Shown: positions 34,766-42,860 of the stretch, piece after piece
Position numbering within the stretch: position 1 is the stretch's first letter
Layout: each line of letters opens with the position of its first letter
NCBI GenBank assembly: GCA_001799995.1
Contig: MGUK01000095.1
Coordinates: 62,001-126,000 of the forward strand
DNA: 64,000 nt
Direction of reading: 5' to 3'
From: Elusimicrobia bacterium GWF2_62_30
GTDB lineage: Bacteria; Elusimicrobiota; Elusimicrobia; Elusimicrobiales; UBA9959
The notes under the pieces: model-generated
The model's input: the letters and a program-made list of their open reading frames with translations, nothing else
Told to the model about the DNA's origin: nothing
The model's database searches: none
Program-made: the position numbers and the translations under genes

Positions 34766-36253
34766 ATGAAACAACAGCCGGTTTATCTCTTTAAAAAACT
34801 GGGCCGCCGCATAGGCGTCTCTACGGGCACAGGGGATTTCTATCAACTGGCGCCGGGAATTTTCAATTCCCTTAAGAAGTGGAACTGCGAGATCAGGAAA
34901 AGAAGCGGCAAGCTCTCGGCCCCGGCCGCTGAAAAGCTCGCCCGGCGGCTTTCCATCCCCGAAGAGATCTCCGGGCTGTTCCCGCTGCGTCCCGCAAAGC
35001 GGGAAGTCCCGGAAGCCGCCGCCAGGCTGACCGACCTGACGCTGAATATCACCTCCGAGTGCAACCTCCGCTGTATTTACTGCTGGAACGATACCGGCAA
35101 ATATTCCGACCAGGCCTTTAAGAACAGAAAGGCCGGGCCGGCTGCGCAAGCCGGCTGCCTTCCCCCTATGTCCCTGGAAACGGCCAGGGCAGCCGTGGAC
35201 CTGCTGGTCGGGATGAGCGCCGGAGAGAAGCAGCTCGTGGTGGATTTCTACGGCGGAGAACCGCTTAAGAACCTGCCGGCCCTCCTGGGCACCGTGGAAT
35301 ACTGCAAGGCCCTGGAAAAGAAGAAAAAGCTGAAGTTCCATTTCTTGCTGGCCACTAACGGGACCCTGCTCACCCCTGCGCTGGCCGAGAAGCTTCTGTG
35401 CCTCGGCGTGCAGATAGCGGTAAGCGTGGACGGCCCCGGGAAGATACACGACCGGAACAGGCCTTTTCACGACGGGACGGGCAGCTTCGCGGCGATAGCG
35501 CGGAACCTGAAGGGAATGCGTCCGTCAATAAGGCGGAGGCTTGTCGGCAGAACGACCGTCACGCCTTATTACACGGATATGGTCGCGCTTTACGAGAATC
35601 TTCAGGGCCTGGGGTTTGAACGCGTCGAAATATTCGAGAGCGAAGACGCCTGCCACAAAATAACCCCGGGCAGGGAAGCCGTTTTTTTCCAGAAGGCAAA
35701 GGACTTCCGGAGGCTTTTCAGGGAGTATGAACTGCTGGCCGGGAAATACTCCGAAGAGGTCGTCAGGGGCTCCCTCGATTACGGAAAGACCTTTTTCAAC
35801 AGATTCTTCAAACTGATGCAGCGGCTGTATTACAATCAGCAGGTTACCGGCGGCTGCCCCGCCGCCCAGGGGCAGATCGCCGTCTCGGCCGACGGCGAGA
35901 TATTCCCCTGCACTTCTTTTATAGGCATAATGGCCTTTTCTCTGGGGAACGTTCATACGGGCGTGAACCGGAAGAAATATCTGTCGCTGCTGGAAAAAAC
36001 GAAAAAAAGATTCCGGAAATGCGGCAGCTGCCGCCTCTTCAGCGTCTGCGGGACCACCGGCTCCTGCCTCAATATAAACCATTATTTCAACGGTGATATT
36101 TCCATGCCGCATAGCCGGAGCTGCCGGTTATTCGAGGAAAAAATAAAGCTGGCGATGGCCGTGCTCTCGGTCCTTTCGGAAAAGATCCCGGCCAGGCTCG
36201 ACGCCCTTTTCGGACACGATCCCGTGGGGCGGCGCGGGAACGAACTTTATTGA
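34766..36253 (+). CDS. Radical SAM/SPASM peptide maturase
   Basis: A 495-residue enzyme. Residues 1-75 form a small N-terminal domain (VYLFKKLGRRIGVSTGTGDF, then PGIFNSLKKW) of the kind that often acts as the peptide-recognition element. The radical SAM core has C99-x3-C103-x2-C106 (CNLRCIYC) and VVDFYGGEPLKN. The C-terminal SPASM domain has seven Cys: C364, C382 (within GEIFPC, the GX4C motif), C419, C422, C428, C434 and C453. They would hold two extra [4Fe-4S] clusters. Spacing CX2CX5CX5C differs slightly from the canonical CX2CX5CX3C. Family members crosslink or otherwise modify short ribosomal peptides. The 36-residue gene upstream is the obvious substrate. The exact bond formed cannot be predicted. 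Confidence 0.88.
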   Translation: MKQQPVYLFKKLGRRIGVSTGTGDFYQLAPGIFNSLKKWNCEIRKRSGKLSAPAAEKLARRLSIPEEISGLFPLRPAKREVPEAAARLTDLTLNITSECNLRCIYCWNDTGKYSDQAFKNRKAGPAAQAGCLPPMSLETARAAVDLLVGMSAGEKQLVVDFYGGEPLKNLPALLGTVEYCKALEKKKKLKFHFLLATNGTLLTPALAEKLLCLGVQIAVSVDGPGKIHDRNRPFHDGTGSFAAIARNLKGMRPSIRRRLVGRTTVTPYYTDMVALYENLQGLGFERVEIFESEDACHKITPGREAVFFQKAKDFRRLFREYELLAGKYSEEVVRGSLDYGKTFFNRFFKLMQRLYYNQQVTGGCPAAQGQIAVSADGEIFPCTSFIGIMAFSLGNVHTGVNRKKYLSLLEKTKKRFRKCGSCRLFSVCGTTGSCLNINHYFNGDISMPHSRSCRLFEEKIKLAMAVLSVLSEKIPARLDALFGHDPVGRRGNELY

Positions 36254-36385
36254 CGGGATAGTTCTTCCGCCGGCCCGGCGTATTCCGGCGCTTAGCGCGT
36301 TTTGCCGCGGTGAAAGTAGCTTTAGCCGCGCAATGATCCTCTCCGCGACATCCCAGCCGCCGCGGGAAATAGGTCAAAACGGCCC

Positions 36386-36414
36386 TTGACTTGCGCCTGC
36401 CCGCGCACTACACT
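36386..36414 (+). promoter_or_regulatory. Promoter of the HEXXGH protein operon
   Basis: TTGACT (36386-36391), a 17-base spacer and TACACT (36409-36414); a TATATAA sequence overlaps from 36414. The 181-base gap after the maturase gene shows no clear terminator, only GC-rich short repeats. Confidence 0.5.
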
Positions 36415-36434
36415 ATATAACTGCGGATAATATT

Positions 36435-37664
36435 ATGAAGACCATAAAACTATTCCTGTTGGCGGCATTCGCGTCACTGGCGGCCGTGAACGCAACGGCG
36501 CAGGGCGTGCCCGACCTTGAAGGGTCGGCGGAAGAAGGCTCCGTCCTGTTCGACGGGGCGAATCCCTACGCGAGGGCGGTTTCGCCGCAGGCCACCGCCC
36601 AGGACAAGGAAGACCTGCTGGCCGAGTTCAAGAAACACGTTATAATGGACGACCACGGCGTACCGGCCGAAAGAACGGCGATGGACGCCATGCTGGCCAG
36701 GATGATGGAAAGCCCCACCGCCCGGGAAGTGGCCGCGAAATTCATAAAGGCGGACGCCAAGGTGAAATTCTCCCTCGAGGAGATGCCCGGCAGCGCCGTA
36801 GAGACCAGGGAAGGCAAAAAGACCATCGTCGGGTTCCGCGGCCATACCCTGATCAACGACAACCCGCCCAGCGTAGTGCTCAATAAACTTTATATGCAGC
36901 CCGGCGTGGACGGCGCGGAAGGTACGCTGGCGCACGAGATGCTCGGCCACGCGCTGGAAAGGCAGCTCTACGGCGGCGGCGACGACGTCATCTACCAGTA
37001 TAACGAGACCGAGGAAGAGAACGCCCGCCTTATCGGCTGGCTGGTCTCGACGGAGCTTAAGGTCAGGCCCGATTACGAGACCTGGAACTACCTGGAAAAT
37101 CCCGAAGCCAACAACGAGTCGCTCAAGCTGATGTGCGCCAACTATTCCCTGGGCCTCACCAGCGACGAGATGAAGGACCCGGCGTCCGTCTACAAGCAGC
37201 GGCTGCTGGACGCGGACGCGGCGCTGACGACGCTTTCAAAAAGCAAAAAGAACATGAAGGGCTGGACCGCCATCATCGAGCATTTCATCGGCGGCAAGCA
37301 TAAAATGGAGGCCGCTTCTTTCCAGGCCCTGAGGGAGGACATCGGCAATAAGGAACGATACTTCCCCATAGCCGAAGATAACCTCAAGAAGATCAAGGAA
37401 GCCCTGAACGAGCGCCTGACCTACTTCGCCACCCCCGAGGGGAAGAAATTCCTGGCCAAGCTGGCCGAGGAGTCGGAGAGCGAGTATTTCCAGAAGAAGG
37501 ACGAGGCGATAATGGAGAGGCGCACCCGGCTCGAGGGCCTGCTGCGCGGCAAGACCTCCGAGTCCTTCAAGACGCCCCCGGCTGTGGGCCAGGTCACCTG
37601 GGAGCAGCTGCAGAAGCTCTGGGGCAAGGAATCGAAAGCGTGCGCCACAGGAGTGCTTCCATGA
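36435..37664 (+). CDS. Secreted HEXXGH zinc-site protein, putative metallopeptidase
   Basis: A 409-residue protein with a signal peptide (IKLFLLAAFASLAAVNATAQ). Residues 167-172 read HEMLGH, the HEXXGH zinc motif known from dipeptidyl peptidase III (M49), and about 20 residues later there is EEENAR (193-198), placed like the EECRA glutamate ligand of that family. The rest does not look like M49, and the protein is shorter than the roughly 550-700 residues usual there, so a distinct zincin family is possible. After the signal peptide there is an EEGSVLFDGA segment that resembles one in the GH13 protein at 46394. The C-terminal half is helical and charged. The next gene overlaps its stop. It may process an exported peptide, but that is speculation. 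Confidence 0.65.
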   Translation: MKTIKLFLLAAFASLAAVNATAQGVPDLEGSAEEGSVLFDGANPYARAVSPQATAQDKEDLLAEFKKHVIMDDHGVPAERTAMDAMLARMMESPTAREVAAKFIKADAKVKFSLEEMPGSAVETREGKKTIVGFRGHTLINDNPPSVVLNKLYMQPGVDGAEGTLAHEMLGHALERQLYGGGDDVIYQYNETEEENARLIGWLVSTELKVRPDYETWNYLENPEANNESLKLMCANYSLGLTSDEMKDPASVYKQRLLDADAALTTLSKSKKNMKGWTAIIEHFIGGKHKMEAASFQALREDIGNKERYFPIAEDNLKKIKEALNERLTYFATPEGKKFLAKLAEESESEYFQKKDEAIMERRTRLEGLLRGKTSESFKTPPAVGQVTWEQLQKLWGKESKACATGVLP

Positions 37665-38221
37665 ATTTTAAAGTCTGCCTGGCTTCGCTGCTGCTGCTGG
37701 CCGCGGCCCTCCCGGCGGCCGCCAAGGAGCCGCCCATGAAGATAAAAGCCCGCCTTGCCGATGCCGCCAGGTACGAAGTGCCGCAGGGCTCCACCGAGAC
37801 TTTTGTCACGAACCAGGGCGACCCGCAGGCCGTCCTCGCCCGCGACCTGCACAAGATAAAGGTGCGCCTTTCCGGCGGCAAGGGTTCACGCTATAAGACC
37901 TCCGGCGATTTCATGGCCGGTTTCGAAGTGCTCTCGAAGGGCGGGAAGAAAGCCGAAAAGGCCGGGCCTGTCCTGGTTTCCGGTGAGCGCGTGATGCTAT
38001 TTAGCCGGGAGGTGGCGGTTTCGCTGCCGGCTCCCGACACCGGCGGGCCTTCTATTTTCGGGAAGGAAGAGTTCTGCGTGGTGCCGTACGGGAAACAGTT
38101 CTTCGTGCTCAGCTACGCCTACGGCGATTCCATCCCGGACCCGTCTTACGACGGGCTGGCGGCCTGGCGCCAGTTCCTTAAGACTTTCCGCCTGGTGAAA
38201 GAGGCCAAGGCCGCGAAATAG
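37661..38221 (+). CDS. Secreted protein of unknown function
   Basis: A 186-residue exported protein with a signal peptide (FKVCLASLLLLAAALPAAAK). I use ATG 37661, which overlaps the previous stop (ATGA) and is preceded by CAGGAG; a GTG seven codons upstream is weaker. The mature part is beta-rich (RYEVPQGSTETFVTNQGDPQ, VLVSGERVMLFSREVAVSLP) and shows no family I recognise. It is translationally coupled to the HEXXGH protein, so it may be its partner, inhibitor or chaperone. A strong terminator follows. Confidence 0.65.
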   Translation: MNFKVCLASLLLLAAALPAAAKEPPMKIKARLADAARYEVPQGSTETFVTNQGDPQAVLARDLHKIKVRLSGGKGSRYKTSGDFMAGFEVLSKGGKKAEKAGPVLVSGERVMLFSREVAVSLPAPDTGGPSIFGKEEFCVVPYGKQFFVLSYAYGDSIPDPSYDGLAAWRQFLKTFRLVKEAKAAK

Positions 38222-38243
38222 GACGGCAGCAAGTCCCCGAAGT

Positions 38244-38276
38244 AAAACCGCCGGGTTCTTCCCGGCGGTTTTGTTC
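38244..38276. terminator. Bidirectional intrinsic terminator between convergent genes
   Basis: AAAACCGCCGGG (38244-38255) pairs perfectly with CCCGGCGGTTTT (38261-38272) around TTCTT. T-rich sequence on the right and A-rich sequence on the left let it work in both directions, for the secreted-protein operon and the GT9 gene. Confidence 0.92.
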
Positions 38277-38297
38277 TTGCTTAGAGAACTGTCCGGG

Positions 38298-39329
38298 CTA
38301 AGTCGAAGGAGAAGGACGGGGCGGCAGCATCTTCCATACCATCCCGGCGACGGTCTCTACCCCGACCTCGGAAATAGGCCGGCCGGGCGCGGAAAGGACG
38401 GCGAAGGGGCGGTTGGGCGCGTCCAGCCACTCGTCGGCGCAGCGCGCCGCCCTGCCGTCGAGATCGCTCATTACGCAGGTATACGGGAGCCCGCACATGT
38501 GGAAAACGTGCGCGGGCCCGCAATCGTTGCCGACGGCGCCGGCGCAGGCGAAAGCCGCCGCGGCCAGGTCGGGCAGCATGGCGCCGGCCAGGATGCGCGA
38601 CTTCGCCGCCAGCGGGGAGGCCAGCACCTTCTCCTCCAGCCCGGCTTCCTGCGGCCCCAGTATCCACAAGAACTCAAGGCCCGGGTCCAGGGCGGACAGC
38701 CTGGCGCAGAGTTCGAGATAATTCGCTTCTCCCCAGCGTTTGAATCCGCCGGCGCCGCCGCCCGGCAGCACCGCCAGCGTGCGGCCCCAGGCGGCCGTGG
38801 AGAGCGCCGCGCGGGAGGCGGCTTCGCGGAACCAGCCGTCCAGCGGTAGGGTACCGGCCGCCGCGGCGTCCGTCAGCAAAGTCAGATATTTGCGGGCCCG
38901 GTAGATGCCGCTGTTCTGCGGCACGATGCGCGAGTACAAGAGCCGCCCCAGCCAGGAATGGTAGCTTGCCGAAGCCGGCACGCGGCAGGAGGCGACGGCC
39001 AGGTCCAGCCCGCGGGACGCCGGGCGCAGCACGAACACCAGCTCCGGCGCGATGTCCTGCAGCGTGCGCCTGATACCTGAAAAATTCCATTCGTAAAGGA
39101 CGAACCTGTCGGCGGCGCCGGTCTTCGCCAGGAGCTCCATGGCCGGGGCGGGAGAGAGCACGACCAGCTTTGCGCCGGGATAGATCCGGCGCAGGGCGTG
39201 CAGGAAAGGGATATGCACGATGATGGCCCCGAAAAAAGGCTTCTTCTCCAGGAAGACCGCTATGGTCTTCACGTCGGTCCGCAGCGGGGGCAGGAAACCT
39301 GCCCGTGAGTCCGTCGCCGTATCGGTCAT
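38298..39329 (-). CDS. Glycosyltransferase family 9 (heptosyltransferase-like)
   Basis: A 343-residue protein starting at ATG 39329; an ATG 19 codons upstream would lie before the predicted transcription start. The GT9 fold is visible: N-terminal Rossmann part (FFGAIIVHIPFLHALRRIYPGAKLVVLSP) and C-terminal nucleotide-sugar part (AVLPGGGAGGFKRWGEANYLEL ... AFACAGAVGNDCGPAHVFHMCGLPYTCVM), where GNDCGPAH corresponds to the GNDSGPMH of heptosyltransferases. Such enzymes add heptose to the lipopolysaccharide core. The usual Ser is Cys here. Confidence 0.85.
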   Translation of the reverse strand: MTDTATDSRAGFLPPLRTDVKTIAVFLEKKPFFGAIIVHIPFLHALRRIYPGAKLVVLSPAPAMELLAKTGAADRFVLYEWNFSGIRRTLQDIAPELVFVLRPASRGLDLAVASCRVPASASYHSWLGRLLYSRIVPQNSGIYRARKYLTLLTDAAAAGTLPLDGWFREAASRAALSTAAWGRTLAVLPGGGAGGFKRWGEANYLELCARLSALDPGLEFLWILGPQEAGLEEKVLASPLAAKSRILAGAMLPDLAAAAFACAGAVGNDCGPAHVFHMCGLPYTCVMSDLDGRAARCADEWLDAPNRPFAVLSAPGRPISEVGVETVAGMVWKMLPPRPSPST

Positions 39330-39364
39330 AGAAAAGCTGAGAGCCCTGTTTTTCGCGTCCTTTT

Positions 39365-39374
39365 TGCTATTATA
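39365..39374. promoter_or_regulatory. Overlapping divergent -10 elements
   Basis: Rightward: extended TG-C-TATTAT (39365-39373) for the SPASM gene at 39397. Leftward: TATAAT read from 39374 to 39369 for the GT9 gene. The two elements share the same bases, so the two promoters should exclude each other. Confidence 0.5.
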
Positions 39375-39396
39375 GCGAATAAGCAACGGGGTCCAA

Positions 39397-40545
39397 ATGC
39401 CATCCTCCTATAAACTTTCCTGCGCGGTGTGGGAGCTCACGCTCGCCTGCAACCTGAAATGCCTGCACTGCGGCTCCACCGCCGGGGGGCGCCGCGCCGC
39501 TGAGCTTTCCACCCTGGAGGCGCTGGACCTTTGCGCCGACCTGAAGCGGACCGGCTGCCTCGGCGTGGCCCTGATGGGGGGGGAGCCGCTGCTGCGCGCG
39601 GATTTCTTCCTGGTGGCGGCCCGCGTGCGCGAGCTCGGCATGGAACTGTCCGTTATCACCAACGGCACGGTCGCGCCGGAGGGCGTCTTCGGGAAACTTA
39701 AAAAGCTGGAGCCGCGCGCGGTGGCTGTCAGCCTGGACGCGGCGGACCCGGAGCTTCACGACAGGATACGCGGCGCGCAGGGCGCCTTCAAAAAGTCCCG
39801 GGCCTTCATCGAACGCTGCCTCGCCGAAAAACTCCCGGTCAGCGTGATAACCACCGTGCATAAGCTCAATCTCAGGGAACTTCCCAAGCTGCGGGAGCTG
39901 CTGAAGGGCCGCGGCATTGCCTGGCAGGTGCAGACGGCCGGCGCCGAGGGCGGCCGCTTTTCTAAAGAATTCCTGCTGGACCCGGAGGAGTTCTACTCGG
40001 TCGGCCTGTTCATCGAGGCCTGCCGCCGCCAATACCCGCCGGAGGTCCTGCCGGTGATCGGGGCGCACGACCTGGGGTACAATTCCCTGCTCCTGAAGAA
40101 CGTTTCCCTGTACGAAAAATGGGAAGGCTGCCAGGCCGGCACGGCCGTGGCCGGCATCAGGAGCGACGGGAGCGTGCTGGGCTGCCTGGCCATAAACGAC
40201 GACAAATACGCGGAAGGGAACGTCCGCGAAAGAAGTTTTTACGACATCTGGAACGACCCGGCCTCTTTCCGCTATACCCGCGCTTTCAAAAAAGAACAGG
40301 CGGGGCCCAACTGCGCCGCCTGCCCGCACGCCGGGGTTTGCAAGGGCGGCTGCAGCGAGATGTCGCTGATGAAGACCGGGGCCCTGCACAACGACCCGTA
40401 TTGTTTCCGGAGCCTGGAAAAAGATATCTTAAAAGAAGAGCTGAAAAACCCGCTGAGGGCCCTGGGGCTTAAGCTGGGCGGGCGCGCCGCGCGCGGCGCG
40501 GGGCGGCTGGGCCGGATCTTCTCGGGGGGCAGGGAGGGAACATGA
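39397..40545 (+). CDS. Radical SAM/SPASM protein, second copy
   Basis: A 382-residue enzyme with the cluster motif C18-x3-C22-x2-C25 (CNLKCLHC) and MGGEPLLR in the core. The SPASM domain is complete with canonical spacing: C245, C263, then C306-x2-C309-x5-C315-x3-C319 and C336. Relatives modify peptides or act as anaerobic sulfatase or heme-type maturases. There is no short peptide gene beside it, and its stop overlaps a methyltransferase gene, so it may work in a small-molecule or glycan pathway rather than on a peptide. The last 30 residues are basic and Gly-rich. Confidence 0.87.
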   Translation: MPSSYKLSCAVWELTLACNLKCLHCGSTAGGRRAAELSTLEALDLCADLKRTGCLGVALMGGEPLLRADFFLVAARVRELGMELSVITNGTVAPEGVFGKLKKLEPRAVAVSLDAADPELHDRIRGAQGAFKKSRAFIERCLAEKLPVSVITTVHKLNLRELPKLRELLKGRGIAWQVQTAGAEGGRFSKEFLLDPEEFYSVGLFIEACRRQYPPEVLPVIGAHDLGYNSLLLKNVSLYEKWEGCQAGTAVAGIRSDGSVLGCLAINDDKYAEGNVRERSFYDIWNDPASFRYTRAFKKEQAGPNCAACPHAGVCKGGCSEMSLMKTGALHNDPYCFRSLEKDILKEELKNPLRALGLKLGGRAARGAGRLGRIFSGGREGT

Positions 40546-41501
40546 AACTTAATATAGGCTGCGGCTATAACCGCCTGGAAGGCTGGACCAATATCGATAT
40601 AAACCCCGACTCCGCCGCGGACAGGGTCATGCCGGCGCACAGCCTGGACTTCCCCGACGGGTCCGTCTCGGAGATAAAGGCGCTGCAGCTGATAGAGCAC
40701 CTGGGTTTTTTTAAGGCCAAGTATTTCCTGGCCGAATGCTGGCGGGTGCTGGAACCCGGCGGCGGCCTGCTGCTGGAAACCCCGGACATAGAAAAAACTT
40801 TCAGTCTTTTCCTCGACGGGGACCACGCCGTGAAAGAAGCCGCGCTGGGCTGGGTATACGGTTCCGAGACGCCGGGCATGAACCACTTGTATTGTTTCCC
40901 GGCCGGGCTCCTGTCGGCGCTGCTCGAAGAGGCGGGTTTCGAAATAACCGGCAAAGAGGAATTCTTTTACCAGCCTTCCAGGCCGGCGCTGCGCTTTAAA
41001 GCCGTAAAAAAACCGGGGGAAAAAGCCGCGCTCAACGCGGCCCTGCGCCGCAGGCTGGTGGGAAAAGGCCTGGCCGGGCTGGAGGACGAACTGGAGGGAG
41101 CGGGCACGGATTTCGTCATAAAGCGCCTTGTCGCCAGCGGCGGGAACAAGACCATAGCGTTAGAGGCCGCGCTCTACAGCGCCTCCGTAGTACTTGAATG
41201 TTTTTCCATGGAAGAGGAGAACGAGCGCCATCCCTCGGCGCAGGCCTCCGCCTGCGCAAGGCTCTCCGATGCGGGCGTGCAGGCGCTCTTAATGGCCGAG
41301 CTGGAAAAAGCCGCCGGCGCGGGGGAAGTCACCAGCGAACTTTTCAACGGGGTTTTCGAGGGAGGGAAAAAAATGATCGCCTCCGCCCTGGACGGGGCCC
41401 CCGTCGCGCCCGCCGCCGCGCACCAGGCCGCCCCCCGGTTGTTCACCCTGCGGCTGGCGCAGGCTTTCATCGCCAAAAAAAGAACGCAGCCAGGGAAATA
41501 A
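40542..41501 (+). CDS. SAM-dependent methyltransferase with helical C-terminal extension
   Basis: A 319-residue protein. The first about 170 residues are a class I methyltransferase of the type MKLNIGCGYNRLEGWTNIDI (SAM-binding GCG motif), with SLDFPDGSVSEIKALQLIEHL and CWRVLEPGGGLLLETPD. The remaining 150 residues are Ala-rich helices that I do not recognise. The ATG overlaps the stop of the SPASM gene, so both proteins are made together and probably serve one pathway, possibly modifying a cell-surface or secondary metabolite. Confidence 0.8.
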   Translation: MKLNIGCGYNRLEGWTNIDINPDSAADRVMPAHSLDFPDGSVSEIKALQLIEHLGFFKAKYFLAECWRVLEPGGGLLLETPDIEKTFSLFLDGDHAVKEAALGWVYGSETPGMNHLYCFPAGLLSALLEEAGFEITGKEEFFYQPSRPALRFKAVKKPGEKAALNAALRRRLVGKGLAGLEDELEGAGTDFVIKRLVASGGNKTIALEAALYSASVVLECFSMEEENERHPSAQASACARLSDAGVQALLMAELEKAAGAGEVTSELFNGVFEGGKKMIASALDGAPVAPAAAHQAAPRLFTLRLAQAFIAKKRTQPGK

Positions 41502-41509
41502 AGCCAAGG

Positions 41510-41562
41510 TTGCGCCCTTGCGGGTTAAATGTATAATTACGTTAACCGGTGCCTGACACCGG
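41510..41562 (+). promoter_or_regulatory. Promoter and leader hairpin of the RDD-pseudopilin gene
   Basis: TTGCGC (41510-41515), a 16-base spacer and TATAAT (41532-41537). In the leader, CCGGTG (41546-41551) pairs with CACCGG (41557-41562) around CCTGA, just before the ribosome site GAGGAGAGG. Confidence 0.6.
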
Positions 41563-41576
41563 CATGAGGAGAGGAC

Positions 41577-42503
41577 ATGGAACTTAATGAAAGCGGGAAC
41601 AGCGAGCAGGCGGCCCCGGTGCTGGCCGGGCAGGAGCCGGCGCCGGCCGAAGAAAAATATGCGGGTTTCTGGATAAGGGTGCTGGCTTCCGGTCTGGACG
41701 CGATAGTGCAGGGTCTCGCCGGGTTCGGCATAGGCATCTTTTTAGCGCTCTCCCTGCCGGGAGGGAGCAACAATACCTTGTTCACGCTGGCCGGCGCCCT
41801 GCTGGGGGCCGCCTATTATATCGGGCTGCACGGTTCCTGCGGGCAGACGCTGGGGAAAATGGCGTTCAATATAAAAGTGCTGCAGGCCTCGGGCGAACCG
41901 CTGGGCTACGAGAGCGCTTTTATCCGCTGGCTGGGCACTTTCGTGAACATGATCACGCTGGGCATCGGCTACCTGATGGTCGCCTTCAAGAGCAACAAGC
42001 GCGGCCTGCACGACGTGATCGCCGGCACCAAAGTGGTCTACGTCGGGAAACCCAGCACGGCGCTGGTCGTGGTGATGTCCCTCCTTATCTTCGGCGGCGC
42101 CGTTATCCTTCCCATAACTGCGGCGATAGCCATCCCCAAATTCGCCGGGTTATCGGCTAAAGCCAAGGAAGGCGCGACAAAGGGCAAGCTTTCCGCCATC
42201 CGTTCCGCCCTGATGATCTATTACGGCGACGCGGAAGGCAAATTCCCCGCCTCGCTGGAAGAGCTGACCGTCGACGGCAAGTACCTGAAGGAAATCCCCG
42301 CCTGCGAATGCCCCAAGCTTCATCCCGCCTCGGCCGAAGTCGTCTACATAACCGAAAGCGACGGCGAGGGCATGGACGCTTTTCTGCGCGATACCGGCAG
42401 GTGGATCTACATGGCCGACCCGAAAAGCAAGGACTGGGGGACGGTGCTGGTGGACTGCACCCACAAGGACAGCAGGGGCGACAAAAAGTGGAATGAGTTT
42501 TAA
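41577..42503 (+). CDS. RDD membrane domain fused to a pseudopilin-like domain
   Basis: A 308-residue protein of unusual make-up. Residues about 28-155 are an RDD domain (FWIRVLASGLDAIVQ with Arg34 and Asp41; NKRGLHDVIAGTKVVY), normally a three-helix inner-membrane domain. Residues about 160-305 resemble type II secretion or type IV pseudopilins: a hydrophobic helix ending AIAIPKFAGLSAKAKEGATKGKLSAIRSALMIYYGD, then FPASLEELTVDGKYLKEIP and a short C-terminal domain. The prepilin peptidase site (G/FTLIE) is absent, so the pilin part is probably tethered to RDD instead of being cleaved and polymerised. The function is unknown. Confidence 0.8.
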   Translation: MELNESGNSEQAAPVLAGQEPAPAEEKYAGFWIRVLASGLDAIVQGLAGFGIGIFLALSLPGGSNNTLFTLAGALLGAAYYIGLHGSCGQTLGKMAFNIKVLQASGEPLGYESAFIRWLGTFVNMITLGIGYLMVAFKSNKRGLHDVIAGTKVVYVGKPSTALVVVMSLLIFGGAVILPITAAIAIPKFAGLSAKAKEGATKGKLSAIRSALMIYYGDAEGKFPASLEELTVDGKYLKEIPACECPKLHPASAEVVYITESDGEGMDAFLRDTGRWIYMADPKSKDWGTVLVDCTHKDSRGDKKWNEF

Positions 42504-42508
42504 GCGCT

Positions 42509-42856
42509 ATGGACAGATTCAAAGAGATAGGCGCAAAGACGGGTTTGACCGCTAAAGAGGTGCGCCGGGTGACGCGCTTCGGGGCGCTGGGGCTCCTGGC
42601 GCTGGCCCTGGCTTCCCTTTCCGCGTGCTTCAGGGCGCAGAAGCCCGCCCGGGAAGCCGGAGCGAAGCCGGCGACGCTGCACGACCTGGCGGATCCCGCT
42701 AAAGAGGCGTCCCCTGCCGCAGGGGAAAAGCCAGCCGCGCCCGCGGCTGCGGACGGGGAAAAAGCGGCTGATAATAATTGCGGGCCGTATCCCGGCTATC
42801 CCTGCGGGACGCGGTATTATACGGTGAGCCGCGCGGATTTCGGCCGCCCGGCCTGA
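42509..42856 (+). CDS. Small membrane-anchored lipoprotein-like protein
   Basis: A 115-residue protein with a charged 25-residue N-terminus, a hydrophobic helix (FGALGLLALALASLSAC) ending in a lipobox-like LSAC, then an Ala/Pro/Lys-rich tail and a Cys-Pro-Gly segment (NNCGPYPGYPCGTRYYTV). It starts six bases after the RDD-pseudopilin gene. The long cytoplasmic lead before the lipobox is atypical for lipoproteins, so a simple membrane anchor is possible. It is tail-to-tail with the methyltransferase gene. Confidence 0.55.
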   Translation: MDRFKEIGAKTGLTAKEVRRVTRFGALGLLALALASLSACFRAQKPAREAGAKPATLHDLADPAKEASPAAGEKPAAPAAADGEKAADNNCGPYPGYPCGTRYYTVSRADFGRPA

Positions 42857-42860
42857 ACTT

